From positions 2,666,001 through 2,730,000 of the forward strand of contig NZ_CP051006.1 of assembly GCF_014673495.1 (NCBI RefSeq): a stretch of 64,000 nucleotides of DNA. Direction: 5' to 3'. The notes beneath the pieces are model-generated. The model saw only the letters and a program-made list of their open reading frames with translations, ran no database searches and was not told where the DNA came from. A program made the translations under genes and the position numbers. Position 1 is the stretch's first letter, and every line of letters starts with the position of its first letter. This document shows, in pieces, positions 1-9,039 of this stretch. Source of the stretch: Streptomyces griseofuscus (GTDB lineage: Bacteria; Actinomycetota; Actinomycetes; Streptomycetales; Streptomycetaceae).

Positions 1-334
1 ACAGGTTCAGCGCGGAGGTGCTCGCGCCCGCGTCGACCTCGATCTTGTTGATCGTCGAGTGGAGTTCGTCCTCGAGCGCGGTCTTGTCCTTCTTGTTGAG
101 GTTGATGCCCTCAAGGAAGTCCTCGAGCATGCGGCCGATGGCGGCCATGTGCTCGTTGATCTCGTGCTGCTTCGTCTTGAACGCGTTGGAGCCGTGGCCC
201 GTCCACTGGGTCTCGATCATGTCGATCGTGCCCTGGAGCCGGCCGAGGCACTTCTTGACCGAGTCGTAGCGGTCGATGACGTTCGTCTGGAGCTTTTGTG
301 CGTGTTCATCTACAAACTTACGGCCGTCGGCCAT
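1..334 (-). CDS. WXG100 (ESAT-6-like) type VII secretion substrate, 3' end outside window
   Basis: Small helical-hairpin protein of the WXG100 family, which is exported by type VII (ESX) secretion. Translation from the ATG at 334 begins MADGRKFVDEHAQKLQ and contains W-T-G near residue 43 (QWTGHGSNAF), the family turn motif, flanked by two amphipathic helices. A Shine-Dalgarno AAGGGGAG sits about 8 bases upstream of the ATG. At least 111 residues are present and the frame is still open at base 1, so the C-terminus lies outside the window. It is the first visible member of the ESX locus that continues through two mycosins, EccB and EccE, so it is probably a substrate rather than a machine component. 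Family assignment is strong; which Esx paralogue it is cannot be told. Confidence 0.85.
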   Translation of the reverse strand, partial: MADGRKFVDEHAQKLQTNVIDRYDSVKKCLGRLQGTIDMIETQWTGHGSNAFKTKQHEINEHMAAIGRMLEDFLEGINLNKKDKTALEDELHSTINKIEVDAGASTSALNL

Positions 335-411
335 TGCGGCACTCCCCTTCGTGAGAGCTGTGCTCTTGTTGACTGCGCATCACCGAGTGGTGACGCCTTT
401 CCTCTGAACCG

Positions 412-1662
412 TCAGGCACGTCGGCGCGACCGGATCACGGCGAAAGCCGCGCCGCCGATCACCACCAGTGCGGCGGCTCCGACGACGACCCACGTCAGGT
501 TGTTGCCGGACGACTTCGAGCTTGCGTCGGCCGCGGAGGTCGCACCGCCGGGGGTGGACTTGGCGGGGGCCGAGGGGGTGGAGCTGGACGCGGACCCGGA
601 GGGCGAGGTGCCTGGCTTGCCGCGCCAGTTCTCCGTGGCGAGAGGGTCGGCCGTCGCCGAGCCAGGGTTGTAGTGGGGGTTCTCCAGCACCTTGCGGGGA
701 CGGACGATCCCGTAGCCGAGGTAGTTGCTGGGGGTGTCCTTGGGCCACTCCCGGCCCGCCGTGTCGATCAGCGAGCGGAGGACCTGATTGGCGGTCCAGT
801 CGGGGTGGGCGGACCAGATGAGGGCGGCGGAGGCGGAGGCGACGGCGGTGGCTTCACTGGTGCCCTGCTGGTGCGCGCAATATGACTGGAAGGTCGCATC
901 ACACCACCCGGGCACGTCCACGCCGGGAGCCGAGAGGTCAACCGAATACCCGTGGGTCGAGAACTTTCCCACTTTTCCGGTCTTGTCCAACGCGGCGACG
1001 CCGACGACATAAGGAAACGAAACCGGGTATTCGACTTTATTCTTCGACTGGGCGCCGTTTCCCGAGGCCGCGAACATCAGCTTGCCTTTCGAAGCGGCGT
1101 ACTTGATCGCTGCTTCTTCATCTTCGTACGGGATGTCGTCACCGAAGGACATATTGATGATCTTGACATCACTGTCGGCGACGGCCCTGATCACCTTCGC
1201 GACCTCAGGCGCCTTGTTCTCCTCAGACAGGCTCAACTCCTTGCCCGCAATGCGGTAGGGCACAATCTTTGCGCCCGGTGCAAGGCCCTTCAGTCCCCCG
1301 CCTCGACCAGTACCAGCGATGATCTCCGCCATCGTCGTGCCGTGACCGGCCAAGTCCTTCGTGGCCCCATAGGAAAGAGACTTCGGTACTTCGTCCGTGA
1401 GCACTTGACCCCGGAGGGACGCAGTCGAGGGATTGACGCCCGAGTCGACGACGGCGACTTTGACCCCCTTGCCCGTGCTGGTCTTCCACATCTCGTCGGC
1501 CTTCATCGCCGACAGGTACCACTGCTGCGACTGGACGTCGGCGGCAGCCGCGCTGGGCGCCAGGCCCACCGGCAGAGCCATCAGTGCGCCGAGCGCTGCA
1601 CACGCGGCGGTCAGTCGTCTCGTGCTCGCTGACAACATGCCTCTCGTACGTCCTCGCTTCAT
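412..1662 (-). CDS. mycP: Type VII secretion-associated mycosin (S8 subtilisin-like membrane protease)
   Basis: Subtilase of the mycosin family, anchored outside the membrane next to the ESX channel. Visible order: a basic start and hydrophobic signal (about 16-41), catalytic Asp73 in VAVVDSG, His107 in AGHGT, oxyanion Asn202 in SGNG, nucleophile Ser269 in QGTSEATA, then a Ser/Thr/Pro-rich linker and a C-terminal membrane anchor (about 388-410) ending in RSRRRA. The length of 416 aa is normal for mycosins. The ATG at 1662 lies 4 bases after the stop of the upstream PPE-like gene, implying co-transcription; an internal ATG at 1638 with GAGAGG upstream is an alternative start that would still include the signal. 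The triad is complete. A second mycosin lies at 3940-5187. Confidence 0.9.
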   Translation of the reverse strand: MKRGRTRGMLSASTRRLTAACAALGALMALPVGLAPSAAAADVQSQQWYLSAMKADEMWKTSTGKGVKVAVVDSGVNPSTASLRGQVLTDEVPKSLSYGATKDLAGHGTTMAEIIAGTGRGGGLKGLAPGAKIVPYRIAGKELSLSEENKAPEVAKVIRAVADSDVKIINMSFGDDIPYEDEEAAIKYAASKGKLMFAASGNGAQSKNKVEYPVSFPYVVGVAALDKTGKVGKFSTHGYSVDLSAPGVDVPGWCDATFQSYCAHQQGTSEATAVASASAALIWSAHPDWTANQVLRSLIDTAGREWPKDTPSNYLGYGIVRPRKVLENPHYNPGSATADPLATENWRGKPGTSPSGSASSSTPSAPAKSTPGGATSAADASSKSSGNNLTWVVVGAAALVVIGGAAFAVIRSRRRA

Positions 1663-1666
1663 CTCG

Positions 1667-3364
1667 TTACTCGGTCTCCGGCGCCCGCCGCCGGCGCGAC
1701 TTCTTGTCGTCGCGGTCCCGTGAACGTCGGGATGACGAACGCCCGGGCATGTGCTCGTCGGCGGTGCGAGCGCCGTTCCTGGCCGTCGGCTCCTTGCTGT
1801 TGGGCGCCCCGACCGCGCCGCCGGGGGTCATGGGCCTGCGCGAGGACTGTCCCTCGGCGCCCTCCGGCTCGGCGGCCCGGATCACTCCGCGCTGACCGGG
1901 TCGCTCGACGGCGTGCGGGTCACGTGCGGCGGGCTCGCCGCCGATGACCTTGCCGCGCGGCACCCTGGAGCCGTTGACGCCCTTCGCGGAGGGAGTGGTC
2001 GGCCGGCCGCCGATGACTCCGCCGGAGCGTGCCGCCCCGGTCGGGCCCGATTCACCGACGCGCTCGCCGGGCACTCCACCGGTCCGGGGCGTTCCGCCGA
2101 CGATGCTGCGGCCGACCGGGCCCCGGCCCATCGGAGCCTTGCCCATGGGGGACTGCCCCATGGGGGTCCTGCCCATCGGCGACGCCGGACCGCGCGCGCC
2201 CGCCTGACCGGGTACGACGGGCTGTCGCACCCCACTGATGGGGCCGCGCCCCGTGCCGGTTCCGACTTCCGGTTCCTCGACGGGGGGTACGGTCATCCGC
2301 GAAGTCCCGACCGGGCCCCGGACGCCGCCTGTTCCACCGCGTGGCACGGGCATGCCCACGTTCGGAACCATGGGGCCGGTGGGGAAGGGAGTGATCGGTC
2401 CACCACCGCCGCCACCAGGACCGGGTGCGGTCGGCGGCGCGACCGGCACCGTGGGCTTCGCGGTGTCCGGAGGCAGAGTGTTGACGCTGTCGATGTTGGT
2501 GCCGACGTGCTGGGTCGGGTCCACGTGCACATGCTGCTCCGGCGGCAGGACCACGTGGTGCAGCTTCGTCCCGGTGTCGCCCCCTACCGCGCTGTGCCCG
2601 ACCGGAGTGGCAACGGAGTGACCGACCGGTGCGCCCGCCACAGGTGTGTGCGGGAGGGACGTCTGACCTCCGCCGACCTTGTCGTCCTGCTTCCACCCAG
2701 GGGATGCCGCAGGCACCCCCATGTCCGGCATCTTCCCGAACTTGGGCTCCTCCAGCCCCCGCAGGTTCTCCTCCGAGACCGCGTAGTACGACGCCAGGCG
2801 GTTCATCTGGGTGATCGCTTCTTGGCGGTGGTTCTCGACGGCCTGGGCCTGGATGCCGCCCGGGTCCAACTTGGCCTGCTCGGCCACCGAGAAGATCTTG
2901 GGTCGGTTGTCGCGGGGTGGCATGGAACTGCTCACCGAGGCGAGTCCCATGCTCGCCGCGGAGACCTGGGTCGCCACGTTGTCCGCGTAGAAGCCGAGCT
3001 CGTACGAGTGGTTGACGAGGTCGCCCGCCCAGCTGTGGAACGCGGTGGCCGCCTCGCCGTGCCAGTCGACCCGGCCGATGTGCTCCAAGAGCTCATCGGC
3101 GGCGCTCCAGATGGCGTCCCGCGCATCCCAGAGGCCGTTGGCGGCATTCTCCAAGTGCTCGTGGTTCGCGGACTTCACCATGTCGACCATGTCGTTCAGC
3201 TGGTGGCCCTCGAAGTCGCTGACCTGGCAGCCGCCGCCCGGCTTGTTGAGGCTCGGCGCGGCGCACTGGCCGCCGCCCATGGCCGACTTCTCCTGCTTGA
3301 ACTGCTGGTCGGCCGCCCAGCGATCGAACTGGTGCGGATCCGGCTGCTTGTTGTGGTCGCCCAT
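1667..3364 (-). CDS. WXG/PPE-like protein with long Pro/Gly-rich tail, putative ESX substrate
   Basis: 565 aa. The N-terminal 200 residues are helical and carry W101-H-G103 (VDWHGEAATAFHSW), the WXG-type turn seen in ESX substrates and PPE-like proteins. From about residue 230 the protein is low complexity: Gly/Pro-rich with short repeats of the MGRTPMGQSPMGKAPMG type, and it ends in a highly basic Arg/Ser tail. There is no signal peptide or membrane segment. The ATG at 3364 shares one base with the stop of the upstream gene (TGATG), so translation is probably coupled, and mycosin follows after 4 bases. The setting suggests an exported structural or wall-associated partner of the ESX apparatus. 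That role is inference; I know no characterised orthologue. Confidence 0.75.
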   Translation of the reverse strand: MGDHNKQPDPHQFDRWAADQQFKQEKSAMGGGQCAAPSLNKPGGGCQVSDFEGHQLNDMVDMVKSANHEHLENAANGLWDARDAIWSAADELLEHIGRVDWHGEAATAFHSWAGDLVNHSYELGFYADNVATQVSAASMGLASVSSSMPPRDNRPKIFSVAEQAKLDPGGIQAQAVENHRQEAITQMNRLASYYAVSEENLRGLEEPKFGKMPDMGVPAASPGWKQDDKVGGGQTSLPHTPVAGAPVGHSVATPVGHSAVGGDTGTKLHHVVLPPEQHVHVDPTQHVGTNIDSVNTLPPDTAKPTVPVAPPTAPGPGGGGGGPITPFPTGPMVPNVGMPVPRGGTGGVRGPVGTSRMTVPPVEEPEVGTGTGRGPISGVRQPVVPGQAGARGPASPMGRTPMGQSPMGKAPMGRGPVGRSIVGGTPRTGGVPGERVGESGPTGAARSGGVIGGRPTTPSAKGVNGSRVPRGKVIGGEPAARDPHAVERPGQRGVIRAAEPEGAEGQSSRRPMTPGGAVGAPNSKEPTARNGARTADEHMPGRSSSRRSRDRDDKKSRRRRAPETE

Positions 3365-3786
3365 CAGAAGTCCCCGTCGGCCTGCTTGTCGTCGGTGCGC
3401 TTCTGGTGCTTGCGCACATCGTCGAACTGCTCGTTGATCTGGGTGCGGATCTCGTGAAACCGACGCCGCTGTTCGAGATCAAGGTTCTCGAAACCGATAT
3501 CCGCGCCATGCACCGCGATCTGCATCGCCTCGATCTGCAACGTCAGCGACTGGGAGAGCGTCATGAGGCGGTCATGGACCCGCGTGTACTGACTGTGCAG
3601 TCCCGTGGCCTCGGGAAATCCACCGTTGCCGCAGAACGAATCGGCGGTGATCGTATGCATCGCCACTTTCTTCGCCGAACCGGGCGAACCCTCGAAAGTC
3701 TTGAGCACCGAGTCCACACGCGTCTTGAAGGTCTTCAGAGCCTCCAGACCGACCTTCAGTCCGCCCGTGCCGTCGTCAGGCCGCAC
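3364..3786 (-). CDS. Small helical protein of the ESX locus, function unknown
   Basis: About 140 aa from a GTG at 3786, preceded by a GGGGGTGG Shine-Dalgarno. An in-frame ATG at 3858 would add 24 residues of Arg/Ser-rich composition that look non-native, so I prefer the GTG. The product is mostly helical with heptad-like spacing (LKTFKTRVDSVLKTF near the start, FENLDLEQRRRFHEIRTQ near the end) and has no signal or membrane segment. The size and shape resemble WXG100-type helical hairpins, but no clear W-x-G is present. It is translationally coupled (TGATG) to the PPE-like gene, which suggests a partner or chaperone for that protein. Function not recognised. Confidence 0.6.
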   Translation of the reverse strand: MRPDDGTGGLKVGLEALKTFKTRVDSVLKTFEGSPGSAKKVAMHTITADSFCGNGGFPEATGLHSQYTRVHDRLMTLSQSLTLQIEAMQIAVHGADIGFENLDLEQRRRFHEIRTQINEQFDDVRKHQKRTDDKQADGDF

Positions 3787-3939
3787 GTCGCGCCACCCCC
3801 GTTTCCGTCCCCTGCTCGGGGCGGCAGCACTCCCCGAGCGTTCGTCTTCGCAATGCAATCACTGTAGTCAACGGGACTGACACCCCCCAACTGACTTGTG
3901 TGACAAGTCTGCTGTAGCCCTGTGACCTTCACGCATCTT

Positions 3940-5187
3940 TCACGCCGTCGGGCGTCCCGGGCCGCCGCCCGCCGTCCGCCGACGCGCGTCCCGTATCGCC
4001 ACCGCCACCCCCGCGAGCGCGGCCACCAGCACCGCCGCTCCGACCGCGACGTACGTCGCCAGGCGGGTGTTGCGTTCGTCGGCGGTCTCGCCGAGCACCA
4101 GCCTGGCCGGGGTCGGGGCCTCGGCGCGGCTGAGGCCCTCGTGGGCGTCGGGCTTCTCGATGGGGTGTTCGTCGTCCGTCAGGGCGCGGACGGGGTCGAC
4201 GACGCCCCAGCCGACCAGCATGTCGTGCCCGGCGACCGAGCGTTCCGCGGTCTGCTCGATCTGGGCGACGATCTCGTGCGCCGTCCAGCCGGGGTGCTTC
4301 GCCTTGATGAGCGCGGCGACCCCGGCGACGTAGGGCGCCGAGAAGCTCGTACCGTTGTCCGAGCAGTGGCCGCCCTTGGGCACGGTGGAGATCATGTCGA
4401 CGCCGGGGGCGGCGACGCCCACGAAGTCGCCGGACTGGGAGAAGGACGCGCGCTCGTTGTTGCGGTCCGACGCGGCGACCGCCAGGACACCCGGGTAGGA
4501 CGCCGGGTACGTGAGCTTGACGTTGCCGTCGAGGCCGTCGTTGCCCGCGGAGGCGACCACCACGATCCCGTGCGCCAGCGCGTCGTTGATCGCGGTGTGC
4601 AGGCCGCCGGCCGGCTGGATGGCGTTCGCGGTGTCCTGGGAGATGTTGATGACCTGGGCCTTCTCCTTGATCGCGTGCTCGATCGCCTGGGCGAGGGTGG
4701 TGGCGGTGCCGTCGCCCTCCGCGTCGTTCTGCTTGATGGGGATGATGGTCGCCTCGGGTGCCAGGCCCACGAATCCCGTTCCCGGCATGGGCCGGGCGGC
4801 GATGATGCCCGCCACGCGGGTGCCGTGGCCGACGGTGTCTGTCGTGCCGTTCGCCTTGCCGCGGTCGATCTTCTGGCCCTTGCCGTTCTTGGTCGGCAGG
4901 AAGTTGGCCCCGCTCGACGCGTCCACCGCGTGGGCCAGCTGGGGGTTCTGGGTGTCCACGCCGGTGTCGATGACCGCGACGCGCACGCCCTTGCCCTTGG
5001 ACTGGCTCCACAGCTCGTCAAGCAGCACGCGTTGCAGGGCCCAGGGGCGCCCGGGATACACCTTGTTGGGGAAGTTGCACTGGTCGGAGAAGGAGTCGGC
5101 GGCGGCGGGCGGGGCCAGGACGACTGTGGCGGTGCACAGCGTGGCGGCCGCGATCGCCGCGGTACGGAGCAGACGCGGGTACGACAC
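3940..5187 (-). CDS. mycP: Second type VII secretion-associated mycosin (S8 protease)
   Basis: 415 aa from GTG 5187, with TAGGAGAAG upstream. Order: signal peptide (1-30, AAA cleavage region), Asp74 in VAVIDTG, His121 in VGHGT, oxyanion Asn216 in SAGNDG, Ser281 in NGTSFSAP, and a C-terminal anchor (about 376-398) followed by Arg-rich residues. Cys37 in the N-terminal extension and Cys275 may form the disulfide typical of mycosins. It is clearly a paralogue of the protease at 412-1662, but its NGTSFSAP active-site loop is canonical whereas the other has QGTSEATA, so substrate preferences may differ. It begins 10 bases after the eccB stop, so the two are very likely co-transcribed. Confidence 0.92.
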   Translation of the reverse strand: MSYPRLLRTAAIAAATLCTATVVLAPPAAADSFSDQCNFPNKVYPGRPWALQRVLLDELWSQSKGKGVRVAVIDTGVDTQNPQLAHAVDASSGANFLPTKNGKGQKIDRGKANGTTDTVGHGTRVAGIIAARPMPGTGFVGLAPEATIIPIKQNDAEGDGTATTLAQAIEHAIKEKAQVINISQDTANAIQPAGGLHTAINDALAHGIVVVASAGNDGLDGNVKLTYPASYPGVLAVAASDRNNERASFSQSGDFVGVAAPGVDMISTVPKGGHCSDNGTSFSAPYVAGVAALIKAKHPGWTAHEIVAQIEQTAERSVAGHDMLVGWGVVDPVRALTDDEHPIEKPDAHEGLSRAEAPTPARLVLGETADERNTRLATYVAVGAAVLVAALAGVAVAIRDARRRTAGGGPGRPTA

Positions 5188-5197
5188 GTGGCTTCTC

Positions 5198-6727
5198 CTA
5201 CGAACCCTGCGGCTGGCTCGCCGCAGTGGTCGACAGGCGGGGGCCGGTCGGCAGGAACATGGACCAGGCGACTGGGATCGGGGCGGGGCTCAGACCGGCG
5301 TATCCGAGCCGGGTCTGGGCCAGTTGGGCCTCCTGCTGGAGCTCCTTGCGCTGCTTGTCCGTCATGCCGTACTCGGTGCCCGTGGAGCCGCTGTCGGCGT
5401 TGGACTGCATGGCGTAGCGCAGGCCCGTGTCGGTGACGAGGAAGACGCCGCCGGCCTTGGTGTCCGTGCCCTGGAACTGGCGGTAGAGCTGGCCCGATCC
5501 GGGGGTGACATAGGCGCTCGACGATCCGGTGGGCAGCTCGGCCGGGAAGTCCGTGCCCGCCCAGGTGTCGAGGGTCGTGGTGCCGTTGCCGGAGTCGACG
5601 TGGTCGAGGACGTTGCAGACGGTGCCGCGGCTGCCGCTCGCGGTGCCCGCGTCGTTGACGACCTTCGGGGTGAGGGTCGGCCACTTGCGGTCGGCCGCGA
5701 AGGCGGTCGAGCCCGGTACGAAGGCGCCCGCGCTGACGTCGAGGGCCTTGCCCGCCTGGCCGAGGCCGACGAGGTCCTTGCTGTTGAGGAGCAGCTTGGC
5801 GGTGAAGTCGGAGACGGGCAGGACCTTGCCCTGTTCGACGACGTAGAACTGCTGGCGGTCGCCGTCGGGGGCCCGCAGCACCATGCCGACCTTGTTCGCG
5901 GCGGCGGGCAGGCTGCCCTGGACACCGGCGGGCGCGCTCACGCTTCCCTCGATCCTGGGAAACTCGATCGGGTCACCGGTGTGCAGGGTGTCGAGCCAGT
6001 CACGGGAGACGCGTTCGGGCTGCCGGCCGGCGCCGACGAGGGTGCGCAGCAGCAACTCGTCGTTCTTGTCGACCTCGTACGCGGTGCCGCGGGCGTCCAC
6101 GACGTAGCGCTGCCCGTCCGGGGCGGCGACGTACAGGATGTCCCCGCCGCCGAGTTTCTGACGGGCTCCCTCGGTCTTCTTCTTGTCGCGGGCGGCGAGT
6201 ACGAACGCCGCCTTCTGGATGGCCCTGCCGCCCGCGCCCGGGCGCTCGCAGACGGCCCAGCGCTTGGCCGCGCCTGCCTCCTGGCTGGAGGGCAGGCGGT
6301 CGGGGGCGTACGGGATGCCGATGGTGACGCCGTGCGGGATCTTGCCGTTGTCGAGGATCGACTCATCGACGGTGACCACGTCGCCCTTGCCGTCGGCGAG
6401 GAGGAGCTTCGCGGACGCCATGTTGAGCACCGGGTGCAGCTGGGTCCTGCCGTCGGTCTTCAGAACGACGTACCGGGTGGTCGACTTGCTGGCGATGATC
6501 ACCTTTTCACCCGGGGTGTCCCAGCCCTGCGGTGCGGTCGGGCGGAACATCCCCCAGGCGCCGAACACGGCCATGACGACCACTCCGACGATGGTGCCGG
6601 GCAGGACCGCCCGCAACGGCTTGGGGGCGGCTTCCTCCGAGCCGTCGGAGGAGGGCTGGACGAACGCCGCGAGCATGCGCCGCTTCGCAAAGGTGTAGGC
6701 GTTGAGTTGATCCCGCCGAGATGCCAT
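5198..6727 (-). CDS. eccB: Type VII secretion core component EccB
   Basis: EccB is a single-pass membrane subunit of the ESX core complex with a large extracytoplasmic domain. The product is 509 aa starting MASRRDQLNAYTFAKRRM, a start characteristic of the family, with one transmembrane helix at about 40-61 and then an extracytoplasmic region with the repeat-type folds seen in EccB (SAKLLLADGKGDVV, AKLLLNSKDLVGLG). The ATG at 6727 has AGGGG upstream; the longer open frame toward 7096 overlaps the divergent eccE region and is rejected. It heads the minus-strand group eccB, mycP. It is divergently arranged with eccE, leaving a 195-bp shared promoter region. Confidence 0.93.
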   Translation of the reverse strand: MASRRDQLNAYTFAKRRMLAAFVQPSSDGSEEAAPKPLRAVLPGTIVGVVVMAVFGAWGMFRPTAPQGWDTPGEKVIIASKSTTRYVVLKTDGRTQLHPVLNMASAKLLLADGKGDVVTVDESILDNGKIPHGVTIGIPYAPDRLPSSQEAGAAKRWAVCERPGAGGRAIQKAAFVLAARDKKKTEGARQKLGGGDILYVAAPDGQRYVVDARGTAYEVDKNDELLLRTLVGAGRQPERVSRDWLDTLHTGDPIEFPRIEGSVSAPAGVQGSLPAAANKVGMVLRAPDGDRQQFYVVEQGKVLPVSDFTAKLLLNSKDLVGLGQAGKALDVSAGAFVPGSTAFAADRKWPTLTPKVVNDAGTASGSRGTVCNVLDHVDSGNGTTTLDTWAGTDFPAELPTGSSSAYVTPGSGQLYRQFQGTDTKAGGVFLVTDTGLRYAMQSNADSGSTGTEYGMTDKQRKELQQEAQLAQTRLGYAGLSPAPIPVAWSMFLPTGPRLSTTAASQPQGS

Positions 6728-6922
6728 CTGCCCCTGATTCTCCCCGTGTGGCCGTCCGGATACCGGTCGAAGACCACTGTCTCCGGCACGCCGTTGTCGG
6801 ACCGAGCCCCTACTATGCCTGGTGTCTGGCCGGTTCCGCGGAGCGGGTAGGGTACCGGGGCCCTCGTGGGCTCTGCTCAGGGGCCGCATGGCGGGGAGTT
6901 GTGAGGAAAATGGGGGGATGAG
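6728..6922. promoter_or_regulatory. Divergent promoter region between eccB and eccE
   Basis: This 195-bp gap is the only place from which both arms of the ESX locus can be transcribed outward. The Shine-Dalgarno for eccB (AGGGG) is at its left end and a G-rich Shine-Dalgarno for eccE lies just before 6923. I could not assign convincing -35/-10 pairs or an operator by eye. Confidence 0.45.
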
Positions 6923-8263
6923 TTGAGGGCTTCCGGGACGCGGTCTCGCACGCGCCGGCACGGACGGGGAACCGGCCCCTCGACGCCCGGTCCGCAACCG
7001 ACGGGGACGGGTTCGGCGCCGACCCGGGAACAGCGACTCCCGGATCCGGCGGGCCCGGGCGCCCGCCCGACATTGTCCGGCTCGTTCCGCATGCAACGGC
7101 TCGTACTTCCGGAACTCGCACTGGCCGTGCTCGTCGTCGGCTGGGTCATCGGCCCGATGGCCCTGGTGCCCGCCGTGGTCGTCGCCGTCCTGCTGGTCGC
7201 CCTCGCGTTCGTCCGGCGCCGCGGGCGCTCACTGCCCGAATGGCTGGCCACCGCGCGGGAGTTGAAGGCCCGGCAGCGCCGTGCCGCGAACACCCCGATA
7301 CCGCCGGGCACCGAACCCTCGCTGGTCCCCGCGCTCGAATGCGAGCCGAGCCTGCGCACCTACGCGTACGGCGGGCGCGACCGCAGCCCCGTCGGCATCG
7401 TCGGTGACGGCACCTTCGTCACCGCTGTTCTCCAGGTGGAGGCCGACGCGACGGCGTTGCGGGCGGAGCGGAGTCGGCAGCCGTTGCCGTTGAGGCTGGT
7501 GCGGGACGCGCTGGAGGTGGACGGGATACGGCTGGAGTCGGCGCAGGTGGTGCTGCACACGCAGCCGGCGCCCGCGTTGCATCTGCCGCAGCAGTCGGTG
7601 GCCGTCGCCAACTACCTGCCGTTGCAGGAGCAGACCGGGGCCCCGGCCGTGCGGATCACCTGGATCGCGCTGAAGCTGGATCCGGAGGCGTGCGCGGAGG
7701 CGGTGGCGGCGCGCGGGGGCGGGCTGCTCGGGGCGCAGAAGTGTGTCGTGCGGAGCGCGGACCATCTGGCGAGTCGGCTGACCGGCGCGGGTTTCCGGGC
7801 ACGGGTGCTCGACGAGGAGGAGCTGATCGCCGCGCTCGCCACCTCGGCCTGCGCCAATCCGCTGGTCACCGCGGAGGCCGGGCGCAGCGAGACACGGGAA
7901 CGGCGTACGGAGGAGTCCGGGCGCAGCTGGCGCTGCGACAACCGCCGGCACACCACCTACTGGGTGCGGCGCTGGCCCCAACTGGGCGGCGGGCGCGGCG
8001 AATCGCTGCCGCAGCTGGTCGCGCAGGTCACGGCGATACCGGCGCTCGCCACCACCTTCAGCCTCACCCTCGCGCGCGGCGACCGGCAGGAGGTCTCGCT
8101 GTGCGGGCATCTGCGGGTGACCGGGCGCAGCGACGACGAACTCGTGGCGGCCCGCCGGGCCTTGGAGGCTGCGGCCCGCAAGGCCGGTGCCGGTCTGGCC
8201 CGCCTCGACCGTGAGCAACTGCCCGGCATGCTGGCCACACTGCCCCTCGGAGGTGCGCGGTGA
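6923..8263 (+). CDS. eccE: Type VII secretion protein EccE
   Basis: EccE is the peripheral membrane subunit of the ESX core. The product (446 aa from TTG 6923) has a Pro/Gly/Arg-rich N-terminal tail, two closely spaced transmembrane helices at about 60-78 and 79-97, a basic RRRGRSLPEW junction and a soluble cytosolic domain, which is the EccE plan. The TTG start is chosen because it follows a GGGGGGATGAG Shine-Dalgarno and the frame is closed upstream at 6902. Two ATG triplets just before it run straight into stops. It overlaps the next gene by 4 bases (GTGA), indicating translational coupling. Assignment rests on topology, length and position beside eccB and mycosin. Confidence 0.85.
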   Translation: MRASGTRSRTRRHGRGTGPSTPGPQPTGTGSAPTREQRLPDPAGPGARPTLSGSFRMQRLVLPELALAVLVVGWVIGPMALVPAVVVAVLLVALAFVRRRGRSLPEWLATARELKARQRRAANTPIPPGTEPSLVPALECEPSLRTYAYGGRDRSPVGIVGDGTFVTAVLQVEADATALRAERSRQPLPLRLVRDALEVDGIRLESAQVVLHTQPAPALHLPQQSVAVANYLPLQEQTGAPAVRITWIALKLDPEACAEAVAARGGGLLGAQKCVVRSADHLASRLTGAGFRARVLDEEELIAALATSACANPLVTAEAGRSETRERRTEESGRSWRCDNRRHTTYWVRRWPQLGGGRGESLPQLVAQVTAIPALATTFSLTLARGDRQEVSLCGHLRVTGRSDDELVAARRALEAAARKAGAGLARLDREQLPGMLATLPLGGAR

Positions 8264-9039
8264 CGACGATTCCCACGGCTTCCCCCGACCTGGACCGGCA
8301 GGCGGCGGACGGCTCCGGGCCGCGCGGCCTCGGCGAGCGGCTGCGGCACGGCCTCGGACTGCTCGGCCCCCGGCACGGCCGGCACGCGCTGCCCGCCCAG
8401 CTGCTGGACGCGCTCGCGCTGCCCATCGGCGATGACGGCGTGGTGGCCGGGGTGGACGCCGAGGGCCAGCCCGCCGTACTGGGCATCAATCGGCCGACGC
8501 CCTACGACGTCGTCCTGATCGGCGGCCTGTGGACCGCGCAGGTGCTGGCGCTGCGCTCGGCCGCCACCGGCGCGCGCGTGGCCGTGGAGACCGGCCGGCC
8601 GCAGGCCTGGATGCAGATGGTGCACGCCATGGGCGGCGGACAGAACGGACTGTCCGTGTACGACGTCGGGCGCGTGCCCCCGCAGGGTGCCTCGGCCGGT
8701 ACGCCGGTCGTGGTGGTGCGGGACTGCGGTATGCGGCCCCCGCGCGGCCGGGTGGTGTCCGGGCCCTGGCAGTCGGTGCTGACCCTGCTGCCGTATCTCA
8801 GCCCGGTCGCGCCCCGGCTGCTGCGCCAGGCCCGGCTCGCCGGTATCCAGCGGGTCTCGCCGGACGAGGCCGCCGAGCTCGGCCGCACCATGGGGCTCAC
8901 CCGCACCGAGGTGGAGTCACTGCCGGCGCTGCCGGACGGTGTCACCCTGTGGTGTACCGACCGGGATCGGCAATATGTGCTGACCCAACCGACCGACGCC
9001 GAGACCGGATTGCTGGGCACACCTCGACGCATGGACTGA
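8260..9039 (+). CDS. Conserved ESX-locus protein of unknown function
   Basis: 259 aa from GTG 8260, overlapping the eccE stop by four bases. No signal peptide or membrane helix; an alpha/beta composition with a hydrophobic stretch YDVVLIGGLWTAQVLALR (about 82-99) and TPVVVVRDCG. The N-terminal 50 residues are Arg/Gly-rich. I do not recognise the family. Tight coupling to eccE and its position between eccE and the ParA-like ATPase argue for a cytosolic accessory role in actinomycete type VII secretion. A possible link to the ATPase domain of its neighbour is only a guess. Confidence 0.7.
   Translation: MTTIPTASPDLDRQAADGSGPRGLGERLRHGLGLLGPRHGRHALPAQLLDALALPIGDDGVVAGVDAEGQPAVLGINRPTPYDVVLIGGLWTAQVLALRSAATGARVAVETGRPQAWMQMVHAMGGGQNGLSVYDVGRVPPQGASAGTPVVVVRDCGMRPPRGRVVSGPWQSVLTLLPYLSPVAPRLLRQARLAGIQRVSPDEAAELGRTMGLTRTEVESLPALPDGVTLWCTDRDRQYVLTQPTDAETGLLGTPRRMD

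Noticed and set aside
6901..6920. Short GTG-started frame before eccE as a leader peptide
   Set aside because: Only six codons, no distinctive residues; it merely overlaps the eccE Shine-Dalgarno.
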